Shown: one piece after another, positions 16,981 to 24,991 of the stretch
Numbering within the stretch: the first letter of the stretch is position 1
How the letters are laid out: the number at the start of each line of letters is the position of its first letter
NCBI GenBank assembly: GCA_017548425.1
Contig: JAFZAB010000112.1
Location: 1-64,000 of the forward strand
Direction: 5' to 3'
Origin: Victivallales bacterium
GTDB lineage: Bacteria > Verrucomicrobiota > Lentisphaeria > Oligosphaerales > Oligosphaeraceae
Length of the DNA stretch: 64,000 nucleotides
Notes under the pieces: generated by a model
The model's input: the letters and a program-made list of their open reading frames with translations, nothing else
Told to the model about the DNA's origin: nothing
The model's database searches: none
Program-made: the position numbers and the translations under genes

Positions 16981-17901
16981 CTATGCCTGCATGACGCCGA
17001 CGATATCGTTGACATTGGCGATGTTATGGCGGTCCAGCCAGGCGTCCAGCCCATCCACGATGCGGACGAGGCAGGAAGGATCGCTGAAAATGGCCGTGCC
17101 GACGGCGACGGCGTTGGCACCCGCCATCATGAATTCGACGACGTCTTCCGCCGTCGATATTCCACCGATTCCGATGATCGGGACATTGACGGCCTGCCGC
17201 GCTTCATAAACCATGCGGACGGCGATCGGCTTGAGGGCGGGGCCGCTGAAGCCGCCGGTCTTGTTGGCGATTTTGAAGGCGCGCCGTTCGATGTCGATGG
17301 CCATGCCGGGGATCGTGTTGATGAGGGAGATCATGTCCGAACCTGCGTCCACGACGGCTTTTGCGAAATCGCCGATTCGTGTGACATTGGGGGAGAGCTT
17401 TGTGACGAGCGGTAACGTCGTGGCGTTGCGGACGGCGCGGACGACGGCGGCGGCCTGCACGGGATCGGTGCCGAAGGCGATGCCGCCTTCTTTGACGTTC
17501 GGGCAGGAGATGTTGATTTCCAACGCCGCGATGCCGCGTTTTTCCGCTTCAAGACGTGCGGCGACTTCCGCGTACTGTTCGATGGATTTGCCCCAGATGT
17601 TGACGAACACGGCGCAATCGACCGTTCGCAGGAAGGGGAGATAGTCCTCATGGGTGATGAATTTGTCTATGCCCGGATTCTGGAGGCCGATGGCGTTGAG
17701 CATGCCGCCATAGACTTCCGCCGTGCGCGGCATGGGATTGCCGTGGGACGGGAAGGGCGAAACGCCTTTGACGGTGATGCCGCCGATTTTTTCGAAGGGG
17801 ACTAAATCTTTGTATTCCTTTCCGTAGCCGAAGGTTCCGGAAGCGGTCAGAACAGGATTGCGGAGCTGGACGCCCGCGAGATTGACAGCCAGATTGGCCA
17901 T
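16981..17901 (-). CDS. pyrD: Dihydroorotate dehydrogenase, class 1B catalytic subunit
   Basis: Oxidises dihydroorotate to orotate in pyrimidine synthesis. The 306 aa reading from ATG 17901 (MANLAVNLAGVQLRNPVLTA) has an AGGAGT site upstream. Motifs include ASGTFGYGKEY, GGMLNAIGLQNPG, EINISCPNVKEGG with the active-site cysteine, VTKLSPNVTRIGD and the phosphate-site IIGIGGISTAEDV/AVAVGTAIF. Class 1B enzymes normally pair with the iron-sulfur subunit PyrK, which is not adjacent here. A reading extended to 18018 has no support. Confidence 0.93.
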   Translation of the reverse strand: MANLAVNLAGVQLRNPVLTASGTFGYGKEYKDLVPFEKIGGITVKGVSPFPSHGNPMPRTAEVYGGMLNAIGLQNPGIDKFITHEDYLPFLRTVDCAVFVNIWGKSIEQYAEVAARLEAEKRGIAALEINISCPNVKEGGIAFGTDPVQAAAVVRAVRNATTLPLVTKLSPNVTRIGDFAKAVVDAGSDMISLINTIPGMAIDIERRAFKIANKTGGFSGPALKPIAVRMVYEARQAVNVPIIGIGGISTAEDVVEFMMAGANAVAVGTAIFSDPSCLVRIVDGLDAWLDRHNIANVNDIVGVMQA

Positions 17902-18039
17902 GGTGATGGACTCCTGATAAGGAACAAAACGTGAATTACCGTGGTCATACGATAATGATGATTTGGAAAAAAACAATAAAACAGATGCAATTAGGAGAGG
18001 CGGTGAACAATGCGACATGAAAAAAATTGCCGTGATGGT

Positions 18040-18067
18040 TTGACAATGTTTAGCTAATAGATAATAG
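18040..18067 (+). promoter_or_regulatory. Promoter candidate upstream of the zinc-ribbon genes
   Basis: TTGACA (18040-18045) and TAATAG (18062-18067) are separated by 16 bases. The -35 box continues as TTGACAATG, the same extended form seen before the pseudopilins. It lies about 120 bases before the FmdB-type gene at 18185. Confidence 0.5.
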
Positions 18068-18184
18068 TATATATGGTTTCAAAATCCTTAAGAAAAGTTG
18101 AATTTTTACAGAAATGGTATAAATTTATAGGTTCTAACGATTCACAGGAGACGAGAGGTTTGGAAAAGAACGGATTGGTTTGAG

Positions 18185-18472
18185 ATGCCTACGTACGAGT
18201 ATAAATGTGAAAAATGCGGCGACCGCTTTGAAGTTTTTCAAAGCATGACGGAGCCGAAGCTGACGACGTGTGAGAAATGCGGTGGCGCGTTGCGTCGTCT
18301 GATTGGTGCAGGCGCTGGTATCATCTTCAAAGGCAAGGGGTTCTATTGCACGGACTACAACGGCAAGCAGAATCCGCCGCCTGAACATGCGCCTAAAAAG
18401 AAAGAAAGCGAATCGAAGCCTGCGGCCACGCCGCCACCCGCGAAGGGCGGTGATGCGGCCAAGGCGTCTTGA
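18185..18472 (+). CDS. FmdB-family zinc ribbon protein
   Basis: A 95 aa protein with the FmdB putative regulatory zinc ribbon: MPTYEYKCEKCGDRFEVFQS with Cys8-x-x-Cys11 and Cys29-x-x-Cys32, then the family IGAGAGIIFKGKGFYCTDY segment. The last 40 residues are a Lys/Pro/Ala-rich disordered tail. The family was named from formamidase regulation, but its general role is unsettled. Another zinc-ribbon gene follows after 50 bases in the same direction, probably on the same transcript. Confidence 0.9.
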   Translation: MPTYEYKCEKCGDRFEVFQSMTEPKLTTCEKCGGALRRLIGAGAGIIFKGKGFYCTDYNGKQNPPPEHAPKKKESESKPAATPPPAKGGDAAKAS

Positions 18473-18522
18473 GCGGTATAGGCGAGAGATATTGAGATAA
18501 ACAAGATTTCAGGGAGCGAACC

Positions 18523-19314
18523 ATGATTAATTGTCCGAAATGCGGTGCCGACAATTTGCTGAACGCGATTTTCTGCCGTACCTGTGGCGAGAAGCTGAAC
18601 CTTGATGAATTGAAGCCGACGGAAGTCGGTCCGTCTGAAGAAGATAAGAAGCGTCTTGCTCAGCAGAAACTGATGAATCAGATTGGCGGCGGCATCATCG
18701 CCGTCATTCTGGCGGTCGTTTTGGGCGGCATTCTGATTCCTCCCGGTGGTAAGATTAAAGGCGCGGAGCCGTCGCCGGACGCGATGGCGAAATTCGAGGC
18801 CGGCAAATGCAAGCCGCCAAAAGTGGAGGCGGAGGAAGGCGGCAAGAAGGACAAGAAAGGTGATAAGAAAGGCGGCAAGAAGAAGAAGGAAGCCCCAATA
18901 CCTGATGTCGATTTGACGTTTACGAACGAAGAGGCGACGAATATCGCGAACAAGACGATGGGCTTGCTGAACGGCCCGAGCGGCGAAGGCAACATGGTGG
19001 CGAACAACGTCAGCGTGAATTTCCTCGCCAGCGGCAATGTGAAAATCATCTTGAGCTGCACGGCCTACAAGTTCGCCCCAGTGAACTATGTCATTGAATG
19101 GAAGCCGAATCTGACTGGTAGAGGCGCCTTGGTGTTGGAGGATGTGAATCCAAAGGTTGGTCTTCTGCCGATGCCTGTAAAGCAGGCGGCCGATTTCGTG
19201 AAGCAGCAGTTTGCGGCGATGTCCGGCAAATGCGGCGAGATGGGCGAAGTCCGCAAGAATCTGAAGAGCGTGAAAGTTGAGGAAGGGCGTCTTCTGATCA
19301 CCTGCGGCAAATAG
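18523..19314 (+). CDS. Zinc-ribbon membrane protein with Lys/Gly linker, unknown
   Basis: A 263 aa protein with a clear domain string. It starts with a zinc ribbon (Cys4, Cys7, Cys18, Cys21), then a charged segment, one transmembrane helix (about residues 53-73, GGGIIAVILAVVLGGIL), a Lys/Gly/Glu-rich linker (about 105-125), and a C-terminal domain of roughly 135 residues with beta-strand character. The topology suggests a cytoplasmic zinc finger with the linker and C-terminal domain outside the membrane. I do not recognise the C-terminal domain. The mRNA ends at the hairpin at 19330. FmdB-type protein upstream is a likely partner in expression. Confidence 0.78.
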   Translation: MINCPKCGADNLLNAIFCRTCGEKLNLDELKPTEVGPSEEDKKRLAQQKLMNQIGGGIIAVILAVVLGGILIPPGGKIKGAEPSPDAMAKFEAGKCKPPKVEAEEGGKKDKKGDKKGGKKKKEAPIPDVDLTFTNEEATNIANKTMGLLNGPSGEGNMVANNVSVNFLASGNVKIILSCTAYKFAPVNYVIEWKPNLTGRGALVLEDVNPKVGLLPMPVKQAADFVKQQFAAMSGKCGEMGEVRKNLKSVKVEEGRLLITCGK

Positions 19315-19329
19315 TCTTTTTCGAATTTT

Positions 19330-19366
19330 AAAAGGGCGTGTCCCTTGAAAGGGATGCGCCTTTTTT
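19330..19366 (+). terminator. Rho-independent terminator
   Basis: AAAAGGGCGTGTCCCTT pairs with AAGGGATGCGCCTTTT through one bulge and G-U pairs, with a short loop, and ends in six T. It closes the zinc-ribbon transcript 15 bases after its last stop. Confidence 0.85.
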
Positions 19367-19410
19367 GTATCTGGAACCAACGGAAGGGCAATGTGATACG
19401 GGGTTAGAGA

Positions 19411-20814
19411 ATGGAAGAGGCGCAACGTCCATTAACTGTCAGTGAAGTGAACCGCGCGGTGAAGACCTGCGTGGAGCGGTCGTTTCCGCAGATATGGGTT
19501 CGCGGCGAATTGAGCGATTTGACGGTACATGCGTCCGGCCATGTGTATTTCAGTTTGAAGGACGCGACGAGCCAGCTTCGCGGCGCGGCGTTTCGTTATG
19601 CGCAACAGGCCCAGCAGATGCGGCTTGAACGCGGCATGGAGGTGGATGTCTGCGGGCGAATCACGGTTTATGAGCCGCGCGGCGAATATCAGTTGCAGGC
19701 GAGTTCCATCACTCCAGTAGGGGCAGGCGAACTGAATCGTTTGTTTGAAGAGCTGAAACTGAAGCTTGGTGCGGAAGGGCTGTTCGATCCGTCACGCAAA
19801 CGGCCGATTCCGACGATGCCGCGCATTATCGGTCTGATCACATCATGGAGCGGAGCCGCCATACAGGACTTCCTGCGGGTGTTGAATCGACGTTTCAGCG
19901 GCATGCATGTGCGTGTCATTCCGTCACTTGTGCAAGGCACGGAAGCCCCGCCAAAATTGATCAAGGCGATTGAATATTTCAACAAGACACAGTCGTGTGA
20001 CGTTATCGTATTGACGCGCGGCGGTGGTTCCGTGGAGGATTTGTGGGCGTTCAACGACGAACAGTTGGCGCGGGCGATTGCGGCATCGGAAATTCCTGTC
20101 GTCAGCGCAGTTGGACATGAGCGGGATCATTCGATTTCGGACTTTGTGGCGGATTACGCGGCGGCGACGCCGACGGCGGCGGCGGAGTTTCTTGTTCGCG
20201 GCAAAGCGGAGCTTGGCGAACGGCTGGAGACCATCGAACAGCGGATGACCGGCGTCATGCAGCTTCGCGTGGCGAATCTGCATCGGCGTTATGAAAGGGC
20301 GTCATCTTGTCCAATGCTGTCGCATCCGGAGGATTATGTGAACCGTTTGTCGCAACAGGTGGATTATCTGGGGGCGCGGCTGTTGTCTGCGCTTCCAGGG
20401 CTTGCGACGGCTCGCCGTCAACGGTTGGATTATCTGGAATCGCGTCTGTTGCAGGCACTTCCGGGGTTGGCGACGGCTCGCCGTCAGCGGCTGGACTATG
20501 TGGAATCGCGATTGTTGCAAGTGCTTCCAAGTTTGGCGACGACACGACGCCAACGGTTGGACGCAGCAGCGGAGCGGCTGCCGCAGGCCATGGAACGGCA
20601 GATGGAAGAGCGGACTCATCGGTTGGAACGTGTCGCAGTCGGCATGAAAGCTTTGAATCCAAAATCCGTATTGACACGTGGTTACAGTATCCTGTTGGAC
20701 AGCGGTGGTCATGCGGTTCGGCGGGCGGACGAGACGTTTGAAGGAGCGAAGCTCCATGCGTTGCTTGGCGACGGTGAACTTGACGTGGCCGTTGAAAGCG
20801 TGAAGGAATCATAA
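19411..20814 (+). CDS. xseA: Exodeoxyribonuclease VII large subunit
   Basis: Large subunit of the single-strand exonuclease ExoVII. The 467 aa product begins with an OB fold (LTVSEVNRAVKTCVERSFPQIWVRGELSDL, RGEYQLQASSITPVG). The catalytic core follows, with IGLITSWSGAAIQDFLRVL, VIVLTRGGGSVEDLWAFND and VSAVGHERDHSISDFVAD. The coiled C-terminal region carries three near-identical 22-residue repeats (around residues 317-382) before the conserved NPKSVLTRGYSIL end. xseB follows after 45 bases, as is common. Confidence 0.95.
   Translation: MEEAQRPLTVSEVNRAVKTCVERSFPQIWVRGELSDLTVHASGHVYFSLKDATSQLRGAAFRYAQQAQQMRLERGMEVDVCGRITVYEPRGEYQLQASSITPVGAGELNRLFEELKLKLGAEGLFDPSRKRPIPTMPRIIGLITSWSGAAIQDFLRVLNRRFSGMHVRVIPSLVQGTEAPPKLIKAIEYFNKTQSCDVIVLTRGGGSVEDLWAFNDEQLARAIAASEIPVVSAVGHERDHSISDFVADYAAATPTAAAEFLVRGKAELGERLETIEQRMTGVMQLRVANLHRRYERASSCPMLSHPEDYVNRLSQQVDYLGARLLSALPGLATARRQRLDYLESRLLQALPGLATARRQRLDYVESRLLQVLPSLATTRRQRLDAAAERLPQAMERQMEERTHRLERVAVGMKALNPKSVLTRGYSILLDSGGHAVRRADETFEGAKLHALLGDGELDVAVESVKES
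20361..20558 (+). repeat. 66-bp in-frame tandem repeats inside xseA
   Basis: Three 66-base units begin at 20361, 20427 and 20493; a fourth, degenerate, begins at 20559. Each codes for 22 residues of the type LDYLESRLLQALPGLATARR. They lie in the helical part of XseA that binds XseB subunits. DNA similarity is high between units, so the expansion is recent. Confidence 0.88.
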
Positions 20815-20859
20815 GTCATTATATTATATAGTATAATAATTGAAAATAGGGGAACGACG

Positions 20860-21105
20860 ATGGAAGAGAATAAGAAAAAAGAAGAGAAACAGGAAATCAA
20901 ATTCGAAGAGGCGTTGGCCCGCTTGGAGGCGATTGTGGCGCAGTTGGAGAATGGCGGCTTGTCGTTGGAGGAAAGCATGGCGCAGTTTGAAGAGGGCATG
21001 CGTCTGAACAAGCTCTGCCAGGCGAAGCTGAAGGAGGCGGAGCAGAAAATCGAACGGCTTGTTCGAAAAGAAGATGGCAGTTTGGAATGGCAGCAGAAGA
21101 GCTAA
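20860..21105 (+). CDS. xseB: Exodeoxyribonuclease VII small subunit
   Basis: The 81 aa small subunit coats the helical arm of XseA. The family core is clear: KFEEALARLEAIVAQLENGG, SLEESMAQFEEGMRLNKLC and the Leu/Lys-rich end EAEQKIERLVRKEDG. It starts at ATG 20860 after AGGGGAACG. The first 12 residues are a Lys/Glu-rich extension. The coding region ends in an AGCTTAA-type array. Confidence 0.94.
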   Translation: MEENKKKEEKQEIKFEEALARLEAIVAQLENGGLSLEESMAQFEEGMRLNKLCQAKLKEAEQKIERLVRKEDGSLEWQQKS

Positions 21106-21130
21106 AAGCTTAAAGCTGAAAGCTTAAGGC
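21101..21130. repeat. AGCTTAA-type heptamer array
   Basis: Copies of AAAGCT and AAGCTTA alternate over about 30 bases between xseB and the rhomboid gene. The array belongs to the AGCTTAA family also found at 26262, 33638 and 58998. Confidence 0.75.
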
Positions 21131-21167
21131 AAATGCAGGAAGAAGAGCTCAAAAGCATGTGCAAAAA

Positions 21168-22229
21168 ATGAATGACCAGCCTGAAAGACCATTGGATGAT
21201 GGGCCAGACAGTGCGGAACAGCCAAAGAAACGGCCTGAAATCTTGCCGTTGCCGCCGCCGCCACCGCTTCCGTCACTCTTGAAACAGGCGGAGAGTGATG
21301 TCGCGGAGCATCCGGATTTTGTGCCGTTCAGGCCGCCGCGGCGGGAGCATTTTATGCCGTGGCTGGCGTTGCTGTCGAGCCAGAAGATTCCGTATCGTGT
21401 TGAATTCGAAGGTGTTGAGCCAATGATTCTTGTCCCGTGGGATTATGCGGAAAAGGCGGAGCAGGAGTTTTCGATTTATGAAGCCCGCCATGCGGATTGG
21501 CCGCCGCCGCAAGATGATGCGGCGCGGGAGGCGGAAGCGGCCGCTGCGCGGCCGTTGGTCACCGACGAGGCGTTCTGCGTGTTTCTGCTGTTTTTCGCGT
21601 TGTTGTTCCGTTTCTACCTGTTTGTCGGTGGAACTTTGGACGGAATGAACCGCTGGCATGAGGCGGGAATTTGGGACAACGCGTTGGTTCGCGGCGGTGA
21701 ATGGTGGCGGAGCCTGACGGCGTTGACGTTGCATTCAGACGCGACGCATGTGTTGTCCAACGTGTTCTGGGGCTTTGCTTTAGGATGTCTGGTCGGGACG
21801 GAGACCGGAGCGGGCGTCGGACTGCTGTCGATGACCATGGCTGGTTTTCTTGGCAATGGTCTGATGGCGGTGATCGGCATGGAAGGGCATCGGGCACTGG
21901 GTGCTTCCACGATGGTTTTCGGGTTGCTTGGAATTTTGGGGGCATTGCATACGCGGAAGGCATGGCGGCGACATCGGCAGTTTCCGGGCGGGCCAATCAT
22001 CAAATTGATTCCATGGACGCCGCTGTTGGCAATGGTTGCCATGCTGAGTTTGAATGGAACGGGGCCAGGAACGGATTTGATGGGGCATGCGTTGGGCTTC
22101 GGCGTTGGGGCGCTCATCGGGGCGGCGTTGCCGATGGAAGACAAACGACTTGCCTCATGGCCTCTCCAGATAGGGCTTGGTTTGTCGGCAGTTGGCCTGT
22201 TCGTCATGGCTTGGCTGCTTGCTTTTTGA
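21168..22229 (+). CDS. Rhomboid-family intramembrane serine protease
   Basis: A 353 aa membrane protein. The rhomboid core is in the second half: [23 protein letters not shown], the catalytic serine in [12 protein letters not shown] (GxSxxxFG) and the catalytic histidine in [12 protein letters not shown]. Six hydrophobic segments can be drawn. The first 150 residues form a proline-rich cytoplasmic region ([13 protein letters not shown]) and a small folded part. Start ATG 21168 is preferred over GTG 21159. Substrates are unknown. The gene follows xseAB and precedes the pseudopilins, but there is no evidence of function shared with either. Confidence 0.88.
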   Translation: MNDQPERPLDDGPDSAEQPKKRPEILPLPPPPPLPSLLKQAESDVAEHPDFVPFRPPRREHFMPWLALLSSQKIPYRVEFEGVEPMILVPWDYAEKAEQEFSIYEARHADWPPPQDDAAREAEAAAARPLVTDEAFCVFLLFFALLFRFYLFVGGTLDGMNRWHEAGIWDNALVRGGEWWRSLTALTLHSDATHVLSNVFWGFALGCLVGTETGAGVGLLSMTMAGFLGNGLMAVIGMEGHRALGASTMVFGLLGILGALHTRKAWRRHRQFPGGPIIKLIPWTPLLAMVAMLSLNGTGPGTDLMGHALGFGVGALIGAALPMEDKRLASWPLQIGLGLSAVGLFVMAWLLAF

Positions 22230-22271
22230 GGAATTTTACCCAAAAAGTTAAAAAAATATTAAAAAAAGTGG

Positions 22272-22301
22272 TTGACAATGGCTTCTTCATGGTCATATTA
22301 G
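22272..22301 (+). promoter_or_regulatory. Promoter of the first pseudopilin
   Basis: TTGACA (22272-22277) and TATTAG (22296-22301) are 18 bases apart, or ATATTA at 17. A run of A-rich sequence just upstream could be an UP element. Sequence from about 25 bases before the -35 box through the -10 box is nearly repeated at 23480-23534 before the second pseudopilin. Confidence 0.75.
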
Positions 22302-22372
22302 AATCAGGTAACCATTCCAAAAGATTACATAACCATTGTTTTGAGTACAAAACGCCCAAAAAGGAGCAAAAC

Positions 22373-23041
22373 ATGAAGAAGCATTTTACGTTGATTGAAC
22401 TGCTGGTCGTCATCGCCATCATCGCCATTCTGGCCGCCATGCTGCTGCCGGCGTTGGCGAAGGCCCGCAACAAGGCTCGCGCCGTCACATGCACAAACCA
22501 GCACAAGCAGATTATGCTTGCGCAGCAGTTGTATGCGTCCGACTACCACAACATGATGGTCTCGAACTACTCGAACCAGCCGGCCTCCTTTGTGTTGGCG
22601 GAAGACCTTCAGTACTGCTCCTACAAGGAGTTCCACTGCCCGGCCATTACAGCCAACAGCGCTCCGACGAACGGCAACCGCTGGAATACAATCGGCGTGT
22701 TCTATGCTGTCTGGGATGGCAGCGCTTGGTACAACGCCAACAAGACCCGTATCGGCGCGATTTTGGTCGGCAACGTCTATTACAGTCTGGACAATCTGCT
22801 TAAAGCTTCTGAAACGCAGCTTCATATGGACACATTGCGTTCGAATGGCTCGATGGTTGGCGAATGGGCCTGTAATCCGAACAGCCTTGTCGAGACGGGG
22901 TCCATTGCGACGCTGCACAACGACATGGCGAATGTCTCCTACTTCGACGGCCATGCGGCGTCCATCAAGTCCGGCCAGGCGAAGGACTACGGCTACAGCC
23001 ACTATGTGAACTCCACCGGCACGGCCATCCCGTTGAAGTGA
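22373..23041 (+). CDS. Type II secretion/pilin-like pseudopilin with H-X9-DG motif
   Basis: A 222 aa protein starting [18 protein letters not shown], a prepilin N-methylation segment followed by [15 protein letters not shown]. The C-terminal [14 protein letters not shown] fits the H-X9-DG motif of pseudopilins abundant in Planctomycetes and Lentisphaerae. The residue before the processed Phe is His rather than the usual Gly. The start is ATG 22373, preceded by AAGGAG; a long in-frame reading from 21701 overlaps the rhomboid gene in another frame and is rejected. It is a close paralogue of the gene at 23606. Role (pilus-like fibre, secretion or surface display) is not known. Confidence 0.93.
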   Translation: MKKHFTLIELLVVIAIIAILAAMLLPALAKARNKARAVTCTNQHKQIMLAQQLYASDYHNMMVSNYSNQPASFVLAEDLQYCSYKEFHCPAITANSAPTNGNRWNTIGVFYAVWDGSAWYNANKTRIGAILVGNVYYSLDNLLKASETQLHMDTLRSNGSMVGEWACNPNSLVETGSIATLHNDMANVSYFDGHAASIKSGQAKDYGYSHYVNSTGTAIPLK

Positions 23042-23097
23042 CAACTTCCATTCTCGTCATCGGCTTCTCGTGGAGGGAATGCCGATAGCGACAATTC

Positions 23098-23392
23098 AAA
23101 AGGGGCTGTTGCAAAACCTAACAAGAGATGCAACAGCCCTTTTTGTTTTTCCTTGTCAGCCTCGAAGAGGCGTCATGTAAGTAACCCCAGGCAAAGCCTG
23201 GGGGGATAGGCACCCTTCTGACTAGCAGCCTCGAAGAGGCTGAATGTGAGAATGTTACACATCAGGCCTTTTCACATTCGGCCTCTTCGAGGCCGCGTTT
23301 TCTTTTCTTGCCTCACCCCAGGCTTCGCCTGGGGTTACTCACATCTGGCCCCTTCGGGGCAAATTGGCAGAGGTTTTACAACAGCCCCTTTT
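23098..23392. mobile_element. Nested fold-back element with near-perfect terminal inverted repeats
   Basis: The element is bounded by AGGGGCTGTTGCAAAACCT (23101-23119) and its inverse AGGTTTTACAACAGCCCCT (23371-23389); with three flanking A/T pairs the ends match over 22 bases with one mismatch. Inside are palindromes GCCTCGAAGAGGC (23159), CCCCAGGCAAAGCCTGGGG (23185), CAGCCTCGAAGAGGCTG (23226), CGGCCTCTTCGAGGCCG (23279), CCCCAGGCTTCGCCTGGGG (23316) and GCCCCTTCGGGGC (23348). Two longer inverted pairs link 23175-23192 with 23327-23344 and 23236-23250 with 23272-23286. It contains no gene. A MITE or a REP/RAYT-type composite are both possible. No clear target duplication is visible. It fills most of the 564-base gap between the two pseudopilins. 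Confidence 0.75.
23101..23146 (+). terminator. Terminator hairpin of the first pseudopilin
   Basis: GGGCTGTTGCA (from 23103) pairs with TGCAACAGCCC (23129-23139), followed by TTTTTGTTTTT. It shares its left arm with the terminal repeat of the fold-back element. Confidence 0.75.
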
Positions 23393-23504
23393 TTGTGGAA
23401 AAAACAGAAGAGAGTGGGATACAGAGGCTGAATCGGACAGGATGGAGAGGCATTGACAAGCCCTCCCTCCCTTCTAAAAAAATTAAAAAAAGATTAAAAA
23501 GCGA

Positions 23505-23534
23505 TTGACAATGGCTTCTTTATTGGCATATTAA
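23505..23534 (+). promoter_or_regulatory. Promoter of the second pseudopilin
   Basis: TTGACA (23505-23510) and TATTAA (23529-23534), 18 bases apart, with an A-rich stretch upstream. The extended -35 TTGACAATGGC and the following CTTCTT are identical to those at 22272. Confidence 0.78.
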
Positions 23535-23605
23535 AACAAAAAGGGATTCCATAAGTTCACATTATGATTGTTATAGAGCAAAAAAACGCCCAAAAGGAGC
23601 AAAAC

Positions 23606-24280
23606 ATGAAGAAGCATTTTACGTTGATTGAGTTGTTAGTTGTCATCGCCATCATCGCCATTCTGGCCTCCATGCTGTTGCCTGCGCTGGCGAAAGCCCG
23701 CAACAAGGCGCACGCCATTACCTGCACGAACCAGCACAAGCAACTTATGCTTGCCGAGCAACTGTATTCGTCCGACTACAACAACATGATGGTGTGCAAC
23801 TATCCTAGCGAACCTCCGGCCTACGTGTTGGGTGATCAGCTTCAATACTGCAGCTACAAGGAGTTCCACTGCCCGACCATCCAGGCCTACAACCAACCGA
23901 CCTACACGTACAGATGGTACACAATCGGCGTTTTCTACGGTGTTTGGAACAACATGGCGTGGTACAACGCCAACAAGTCCCGTTTCGGCACATTCTTGGT
24001 CAACAACGGAGGTGTCTATTACAATCTTGCCGGCTTGACGAAGCCTTCCGAGACGATGATCTTCATGGACACGCAGCGGTCGAACGGCTCCAATATCGGC
24101 GAATGGGCCTGCTGCCCGGATGATCTCGTCGAAACGGGTTCCATTTCCACGTTGCACAACGACTTGGCGAACGTTTCCTGGTTCGACGGTCATGCGTCGT
24201 CCATCAAATCCGGTCAGGCGAAGGACTACGGTTTCAAGTATTATGTGAACGCGGTTGGCACGGCCGTGAATCTGCAGTAA
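23606..24280 (+). CDS. Pseudopilin with H-X9-DG motif, paralogue of 22373
   Basis: A 224 aa protein with the same N-terminus ([18 protein letters not shown]) and the same architecture as the gene at 22373. Shared segments include [47 protein letters not shown] and [14 protein letters not shown] (H-X9-DG). Start ATG 23606 has AAGGAG upstream; the short extension to 23564 covers the 5' leader. Conserved cysteines at matching places (CTNQ, QYCSY, HCP, EWACC) suggest disulfides. Promoter, leader and coding sequence are all duplicated, so this is a tandem gene duplication later separated by the fold-back element. Confidence 0.93.
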   Translation: MKKHFTLIELLVVIAIIAILASMLLPALAKARNKAHAITCTNQHKQLMLAEQLYSSDYNNMMVCNYPSEPPAYVLGDQLQYCSYKEFHCPTIQAYNQPTYTYRWYTIGVFYGVWNNMAWYNANKSRFGTFLVNNGGVYYNLAGLTKPSETMIFMDTQRSNGSNIGEWACCPDDLVETGSISTLHNDLANVSWFDGHASSIKSGQAKDYGFKYYVNAVGTAVNLQ

Positions 24281-24344
24281 CAGTTGCTGTCATCGTGTTT
24301 GTTCCGCCTTGCATAGGCGTGAAAAGCGATGACGAGAGGTCAAG

Positions 24345-24379
24345 AATGCCGTCAACTGAGCAAGTTGGCGGCATTTTTT
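24345..24379 (+). terminator. Rho-independent terminator of the second pseudopilin
   Basis: ATGCCGTCAACT pairs with AGTTGGCGGCAT (one T-G pair) around a GAGCA loop, followed by a run of T. Confidence 0.88.
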
Positions 24380-24553
24380 ATGAAAAAGAGTGAGAAAAAG
24401 ACCAAAAAATATCGATTTTTTCTTGAAGGTGCTTGTTTAAGGATAAATACGTAGTATCTTATAACATCGTTCGGACATTACAGGAGTCCGTGAAGTATGG
24501 TAACGGAGTGGCATGACGAGTGCCATAAATCAAAAACTTAAGGAAGAACAGCA

Positions 24554-24868
24554 ATGACCATGACGAAAAGAGATTTAGTGATTCGCGTTGCCCGTCAGGC
24601 GAACATGAAGCAGAGTGACGTGATGGACATCATCCAGCTGACGTTGGATACCATCACGGAAGAACTGGCCGCTGGTAACAACATCGAGTTCCGTAACTTT
24701 GGTGTTTTCGAAGTTCTGACCCGCAAGGCCCGCGTCGGCCGTAACCCGAACTCCCCGAAGCAGGAAGTCAAGATTCCGGAACGCGCCGTTGTTAAGTTCA
24801 AGCCCGGCAAAGAAATGCGCAAGCTCGTTGTGAAGCTCAGCCCGAAGGCTGTGAAGAACGCGAAGTAA
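24554..24868 (+). CDS. HU/IHF-family DNA-binding protein
   Basis: A 104 aa nucleoid protein that bends DNA. It has the HU dimerisation helices (MTKRDLVIRVARQANMKQSD, ITEELAAGNNIEFRNFGVFEV) and the beta-arm with the proline-tip sequence RVGRNPNSPKQEVKIPERAVV, ending FKPGKEMRKLV. ATG 24554 or 24560 can be the start. The 273-base upstream gap carries a terminator, a possible promoter (TTGTTT at 24433, TATCTT at 24455) and a long leader. HU alone versus an IHF subunit cannot be decided. Confidence 0.93.
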   Translation: MTMTKRDLVIRVARQANMKQSDVMDIIQLTLDTITEELAAGNNIEFRNFGVFEVLTRKARVGRNPNSPKQEVKIPERAVVKFKPGKEMRKLVVKLSPKAVKNAK

Positions 24869-24909
24869 GGCAAGGAAATTCGAATTAAGCTTCGTTTTTC
24901 AAGTCAATG

Positions 24910-24953
24910 GCGGGAAGTCGGCAATCATCAGAGTGTCTGGCTTCCCGCTTTTA
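24910..24953 (+). terminator. Rho-independent terminator of the HU gene
   Basis: GCGGGAAG (24910-24917) pairs with CTTCCCGC (24941-24948), followed by TTTTATTT. Confidence 0.82.
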
Positions 24954-24991
24954 TTTAATTAAGGTATAGTGTTGACAGAAGGTGGACGATT

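Noticed and set aside
21701-22372. An in-frame 5' extension of the first pseudopilin overlapping the rhomboid gene
   Set aside because: The coding frame of the rhomboid is clear, and ATG 22373 has promoter, leader and ribosome-binding site shared with its paralogue.
23246-23431. A 61-codon reading frame containing LTPGFAWGYSHLAPSGQI
   Set aside because: It is read through the palindromes of the fold-back element, not a gene.
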